From: Sphingobacterium faecale
GTDB lineage: Bacteria; Bacteroidota; Bacteroidia; Sphingobacteriales; Sphingobacteriaceae
Reading direction: 5' to 3'
Length of the DNA stretch: 64,000 nucleotides
NCBI RefSeq assembly: GCF_016746095.1
Contig: NZ_JAERTY010000006.1
Span: 55,323-119,322, forward strand
A program made the translations under genes and the position numbers. Below, one piece after another: positions 60,043 through 64,000 of the stretch (positions are counted from its first letter, which is position 1; each line of letters starts with the position of its first letter). The notes beneath the pieces were generated by a model. It was not told the origin of the DNA. It did no database searches and worked only from the letters and a program-made list of their open reading frames with translations.

Positions 60043-62916
60043 ATGAGTAACGTATATTACCAAGAAAAATTTCAGGATCGCCACAATGGTCCTCGTGCTG
60101 CACAGGTAGAAGAAATGTTGGGTTTCTTAGGTGTAGGTTCATTAGAAGAGCTAATAGAACAAACTGTTCCTGCTCAAATCCGTTCAAAAAAGGCATTAAG
60201 CCTTCCTAATGCTTTAGGTGAAGTTGCATACTTGGAGAAAGTAGCGCAGATTGCTGAAAAAAACAAAGTGTTCAAGTCCTATATTGGTCAGGGATACTAT
60301 GATGTTATTTTGCCAGGTGTAATCCAGCGTAATGTTTTTGAAAATCCAGGGTGGTATACACAATATACGCCCTATCAAGCTGAAATTGCACAAGGACGTT
60401 TGCAAGCACTGCTTAATTTCCAAACCGTAATTTCTGATCTTACCGGTTTGGAAATAGCGAATGCCTCGCTATTGGATGAGGCGACTGCAGCTGCCGAAGG
60501 TATGTTTATGCTCTATAGTGCGCGTAAGAATAAAGAAGCGAATGCATTTTTAGTTTCCCCTAATATATACCCACAGACTTTGGATGTATTGCAGACACGT
60601 GCGGTGCCATTCGGTGTAGAAATACGTATTGCTGATATTAAAGAAGCAAATCTTTCAGAAGATGTATTTGCTGCATTTATTCAATACCCTGCTGCGGATG
60701 GAACTGTGACAGGTTATAAGAATTTTACTGCGGCAGCTCATGCTAAAAATATTACCGTCTGTGTGGCTGCTGATTTGATGTCATTAGCCTTATTGACGCC
60801 TCCAGGGGAATGGGGTGCTGATGTTGTGGTCGGTAACTCACAGCGTTTCGGGGTGCCTATGGGATTCGGGGGGCCGCATGCAGCTTTTTTTGCGACAAAA
60901 GATGCTTATAAACGGAATATACCAGGACGTATTATCGGTGTTACATCGGATGCAAATGGTGGGTATGCACTTCGTATGGCTTTGCAGACTCGTGAGCAGC
61001 ATATACGTCGTGATAAAGCTTCTTCTAATATCTGTACAGCGCAAGCGCTATTAGCGATTATGGCCTCGTTTTATGCGGTATACCACGGACCTCAGGGTAT
61101 TAAAAATATTGCTTCACGTATTAATGATTTAGCAAAACTAACAGATAAAGCAATTCAGTCTTTAGGTTATGAGCAGTTGAACTCAACATACTTTGATACA
61201 TTGCGTTTTAATGTGGGTAATGAAGTGGATGGGCTCAAATCAGAAGCTTTGAATCATGAATTGAATTTCTACTATAATGAAGGTATTGTTGGTATCTCTA
61301 TCGATGAGACGACTACATTCGCCGATATACAGACTATTGTCAAAGTTTTTGCGAAAGTAAAAGGAAAGCATCAAAGTGATGTTGAACTGGAAAGTCTTGT
61401 TGACTCATTATCAAGTTCTATTCCTTCGGACTTAGAGCGTATATCCAGCTATCTGACTCACCCTATTTTTAATAGCTACCACTCCGAGCATGAGATGTTA
61501 CGTTATATAAAATCACTTGAGGCAAAAGATTTATCCCTATGTCATTCTATGATTCCGTTAGGGTCTTGTACGATGAAGCTGAACGCAACAACAGAGATGG
61601 TGCCGGTTACTTGGGCTCGTTTTGGTGGATTACATCCATTCGCGCCTGCTGATCAGACTTCAGGATATATGCAGTTGATCAATGAATTGGATGAGTGGTT
61701 GAGTGAGATTACAGGTTTTGCTAAGATGTCGTTCCAGTCTAACTCTGGTGCTCAAGGTGAGTATGCGGGACTAATGGTTATTCGTGCTTATCATGAGAGC
61801 CGCGGTGAATCACATCGTAATATCTGTTTAATTCCGGCTTCGGCACATGGTACAAATCCGGCATCGGCGTCGATGGCGGGGTTGAAAGTGGTCGTCGTGA
61901 AAACGGACGAAAGAGGAAATATCGATGTAGAGGATTTGAAGGCAAAAGCAGTTGAGCATGCTGCCAGTCTAAACTCATTAATGGTGACCTATCCATCGAC
62001 ACATGGTGTCTTTGAAGAGACGATTATTGACATTTGTAATATCATCCACGAAAATGGTGGACAGGTATATATGGACGGAGCCAATATGAATGCACAGGTA
62101 GGTCTTACTAGTCCAGGGTTAATCGGTGCCGATGTGTGCCATCTGAATTTACATAAAACATTCTGTATCCCTCATGGTGGAGGTGGACCAGGTATGGGGC
62201 CGATTGGTGTGGCAGCGCATTTAGTACCATTCTTACCGAACCATAAAGTAGTTGAGGTTTCTGGAGCGCAAGGTATTTCTGCGGTTTCTGCTGCACCATT
62301 TGGATCTGCTTCGATTCTTTTGATCTCACATGGTTATATTGCTATGATGGGTAGTGAGGGATTGACTACGGCAACGAAAACGGCAATATTGAATGCGAAT
62401 TACATTAAGGCCCGTCTAGAAGGGCATTATCCAGTATTATATGCTGGAGCGAATGGACGTTGCGCACACGAGATGATTTTGGATTGTCGTGGGTTTAAGA
62501 GTGTAGGTATTGAAGTCGCTGACATCGCAAAACGTTTGATGGACTATGGCTTCCATGCTCCAACAGTATCATTTCCTGTAGCGGGAACCCTAATGGTGGA
62601 ACCTACAGAGTCTGAATCCAAGCCGGAATTAGATCGTTTTTGTGATGCATTAATTGCTATCCGTCAGGAGATTTACGCAGTAGAGGCAGGTCAGGTTGAT
62701 AAAGTAGATAACGTGTTGAAAAATGCGCCGCATACAGCAGCTGTTGTTATTGATGACGAATGGGATAGATCGTATTCTCGTCAGACAGCGGCTTATCCGC
62801 TTCCTTATTTGAAGGCAAATAAATTCTGGCCTTCAGTAGGACGTGTAAATGAGTCACAAGGAGACAGGACACTTATCTGTTCCTGTCCATCTATTGAAGA
62901 ATACGCAGAAGCGTAG
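60043..62916 (+). CDS. gcvP: Glycine dehydrogenase (decarboxylating), P-protein of the glycine cleavage system
   Basis: This 957-residue fused P-protein has the N-terminal half [20 protein letters not shown] and [18 protein letters not shown], and the C-terminal half [16 protein letters not shown]. The PLP-binding Lys705 lies in [20 protein letters not shown], the signature of the enzyme. It decarboxylates glycine and passes aminomethyl to the lipoyl H-protein. The length matches single-chain bacterial GcvP. gcvH and gcvT are not nearby. A terminator follows after 29 bases. Confidence 0.97.
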   Translation: MSNVYYQEKFQDRHNGPRAAQVEEMLGFLGVGSLEELIEQTVPAQIRSKKALSLPNALGEVAYLEKVAQIAEKNKVFKSYIGQGYYDVILPGVIQRNVFENPGWYTQYTPYQAEIAQGRLQALLNFQTVISDLTGLEIANASLLDEATAAAEGMFMLYSARKNKEANAFLVSPNIYPQTLDVLQTRAVPFGVEIRIADIKEANLSEDVFAAFIQYPAADGTVTGYKNFTAAAHAKNITVCVAADLMSLALLTPPGEWGADVVVGNSQRFGVPMGFGGPHAAFFATKDAYKRNIPGRIIGVTSDANGGYALRMALQTREQHIRRDKASSNICTAQALLAIMASFYAVYHGPQGIKNIASRINDLAKLTDKAIQSLGYEQLNSTYFDTLRFNVGNEVDGLKSEALNHELNFYYNEGIVGISIDETTTFADIQTIVKVFAKVKGKHQSDVELESLVDSLSSSIPSDLERISSYLTHPIFNSYHSEHEMLRYIKSLEAKDLSLCHSMIPLGSCTMKLNATTEMVPVTWARFGGLHPFAPADQTSGYMQLINELDEWLSEITGFAKMSFQSNSGAQGEYAGLMVIRAYHESRGESHRNICLIPASAHGTNPASASMAGLKVVVVKTDERGNIDVEDLKAKAVEHAASLNSLMVTYPSTHGVFEETIIDICNIIHENGGQVYMDGANMNAQVGLTSPGLIGADVCHLNLHKTFCIPHGGGGPGMGPIGVAAHLVPFLPNHKVVEVSGAQGISAVSAAPFGSASILLISHGYIAMMGSEGLTTATKTAILNANYIKARLEGHYPVLYAGANGRCAHEMILDCRGFKSVGIEVADIAKRLMDYGFHAPTVSFPVAGTLMVEPTESESKPELDRFCDALIAIRQEIYAVEAGQVDKVDNVLKNAPHTAAVVIDDEWDRSYSRQTAAYPLPYLKANKFWPSVGRVNESQGDRTLICSCPSIEEYAEA

Positions 62917-62945
62917 TCTCAAGAACCTATTAAATGTTTATAAGA

Positions 62946-62972
62946 GCTGCACCATTTGGTGTGGCTTTTTTT
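62946..62972 (+). terminator. Terminator of gcvP
   Basis: GCTGCACC pairs with GGTGTGGC (two G-T pairs) on an ATTT loop, followed by seven T residues. Confidence 0.88.
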
Positions 62973-63245
62973 GTGCCTTGGTATTTATGGTTGCAGTTGC
63001 AGCCAAATAAGTAGTAATATTTTTTTACAAAACTGTAGTTTAAAGTTTACCATTTTTTATTGTAGCTTTTCAATAAAGAAGGGTCTCTGATATAGAGGTA
63101 GTTATATCTCTACAAAATAAAAGATTTTCCTTAGTGCTAATGTATAAGTGCCTGTGAGGTAGAGGTATTTTTGTAGACTGGATTATTGGTCTGCTATGCA
63201 ACAAACCAAGAGGCCTACTCAAATCGTTTCTACATTAAGGTATTT
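62973..63245 (+). promoter_or_regulatory. Upstream region of the collagen-like gene with -7 element
   Basis: No coding frame is seen in these 273 bases. TATTTTTG at 63166-63173 is a perfect TAnnTTTG box about 73 bases before the ATG and is the probable promoter. The rest is A+T-rich. Confidence 0.5.
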
Positions 63246-64000
63246 ATGAATATTAAAAACTTTGCATTAACAGGATTATTATTCTCATCGGTCGTTGTTG
63301 CTAATGCACAACAGAAGTTGTCTGATGGGACAGGTGATAATGGATTGACTGTTAGCCAGAATGCTATTTTAGAGCTTGTTAGTAAAAATAAAGGTCTGCT
63401 TCATACCAAAGTAGCGTTGGAATCAACTTCTAAGGCAGCCCCTATGAGCACTCACGTTGCCGGTCTTATGGTGTACAATACAGAGACTCGCAATGATGTA
63501 GTTCCGGGGGTCTATTATAATGACGGTACGAAGTGGATCTTGGCTTCTGGTGGTAAAGCGACGAGTATTTCATATAATCCGGCAACATACGAAATTTCGT
63601 TTGTTGATGTAACAGGAGCTCCTGTTACGATTGATTTTAAAGAGGTTGTTAAGAAAAATGAAACAATAACTACTTTGATTGATAACGGTGATGGCACTAT
63701 TACTTATAAGGATGAAGTTGGTAGGGAAACAATCATTGACTTGAAGAGAGGTCCAAAAGGTGAATCGGGTAAAGATGGAGCAGACGGCAAGTCTGCCTAC
63801 GATATTGCCGTTGATGGGGGATTTAAAGGCAGTGAATCGGACTGGTTATTGAGTTTGGTCGGTGCCAGAGGAGCAGACGGTAAGTCCGCTTTAGAGATAT
63901 GGCAGGAACTTCCGGGTAACGACGGTAAGGACGGTGCAGACTTCATTGCTTCCATTACAGGTAAAAACGGTATAGATGGTGTTAGCCCTGAGATCGGTTC
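63246..64000 (+). CDS. Secreted collagen-like repeat protein, 3' end cut by the window
   Basis: The frame opens at ATG 63246 and is still open at the last base, giving 251 visible codons. The protein starts with a signal peptide (MNIKNFALTGLLFSSVVVAN, cleavage after AQQ). A domain with GLMVYNTETRNDVVPGVYYN and GTKWILASGG follows, familiar from Bacteroidota surface and adhesin proteins. At about residue 170 glycine-rich units start (GPKGESGKDGADGKSAYDIA, GSESDWLLSLVGARGADG, GKDGADF). These mix collagen-type G-X-Y triplets with the GSESDWLLSL-type spacer found in phage-tail and surface fibres. It is probably a long cell-surface or fibre protein. Its end and anchoring are outside the window. Confidence 0.82.
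   Translation, partial: MNIKNFALTGLLFSSVVVANAQQKLSDGTGDNGLTVSQNAILELVSKNKGLLHTKVALESTSKAAPMSTHVAGLMVYNTETRNDVVPGVYYNDGTKWILASGGKATSISYNPATYEISFVDVTGAPVTIDFKEVVKKNETITTLIDNGDGTITYKDEVGRETIIDLKRGPKGESGKDGADGKSAYDIAVDGGFKGSESDWLLSLVGARGADGKSALEIWQELPGNDGKDGADFIASITGKNGIDGVSPEIG

Noticed and set aside
1..64000. CRISPR array, integrase, transposase or complete mobile element
   Set aside because: No regularly spaced short repeats, recombinase motifs or terminal inverted repeats were found. The rearranged area at 1883-3498 has only gene fragments.

Overview
The window looks like chromosomal DNA of a Bacteroidota species, most likely from the Sphingobacteriaceae (Sphingobacterium or Pedobacter type). 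The grounds are SusC/SusD pairs with ECF sigma and FecR genes, several perfect copies of the Bacteroidota -7 promoter element TAnnTTTG, weak or absent Shine-Dalgarno sequences, and a bacillithiol gene (bshC). The genus is an inference from gene content.

Bases 1-34904 are the accessory part. They hold four consecutive outer-membrane uptake loci of one architecture: ECF sigma, FecR-type anti-sigma, SusC with a signalling (STN) domain, SusD, a DUF4843-type lipoprotein, a PKD-like lipoprotein and usually a periplasmic thioredoxin-fold protein. Locus 0 enters from the left edge, with only the end of the PKD-like gene and a double-thioredoxin protein (1-1797). Locus A (3593-14064) is complete. Locus B (14205-23328) lacks the thioredoxin. 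Locus C (24220-34904) is complete, but its thioredoxin gene stands apart. No glycoside hydrolase, lyase or sulfatase is present, so these are not recognisable glycan loci. A ligand containing peptide or thiol groups, or a metal chelate, is as plausible as a sugar. In each locus, ligand bound at SusC/SusD would signal through the STN domain to FecR and release the sigma factor.

Between loci 0 and A lies a graveyard of gene fragments: a frameshifted RecG-like C-terminus, an orphan signal peptide, a DUF1016 nuclease fragment and an alcohol dehydrogenase N-terminus. A Pr6Pr-type membrane protein sits between B and C.

Bases 34959-48367 are mixed genes, mostly on the minus strand: a receiver protein with a PAS/DHp protein that has no ATPase domain, a broken AraC-type regulator with an unidentified small gene, a 3-hydroxyacyl-CoA dehydrogenase, aquaporin Z, two uncharacterised membrane proteins, an ECF sigma with a membrane partner, a YbaK-type deacylase, an aldo/keto reductase, two MFS transporters, a FadR/GntR regulator, tRNA-Glu and purD. 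The regulator and the neighbouring Fsr-type exporter share an almost identical 20-bp palindromic site, a good candidate operator.

Bases 48442-64000 are mostly housekeeping on the plus strand: a large plug-domain protein without a barrel; a five-gene run (enoyl-CoA hydratase, DECR-like reductase, lipoprotein, phosphohexose mutase, NUDIX hydrolase); a conserved protein of unknown function that may be read from a leaderless mRNA; bshC; a lipoprotein; gcvP; and the start of a collagen-like secreted protein cut by the right edge. All identifications come from reading motifs by eye; no database search was run.
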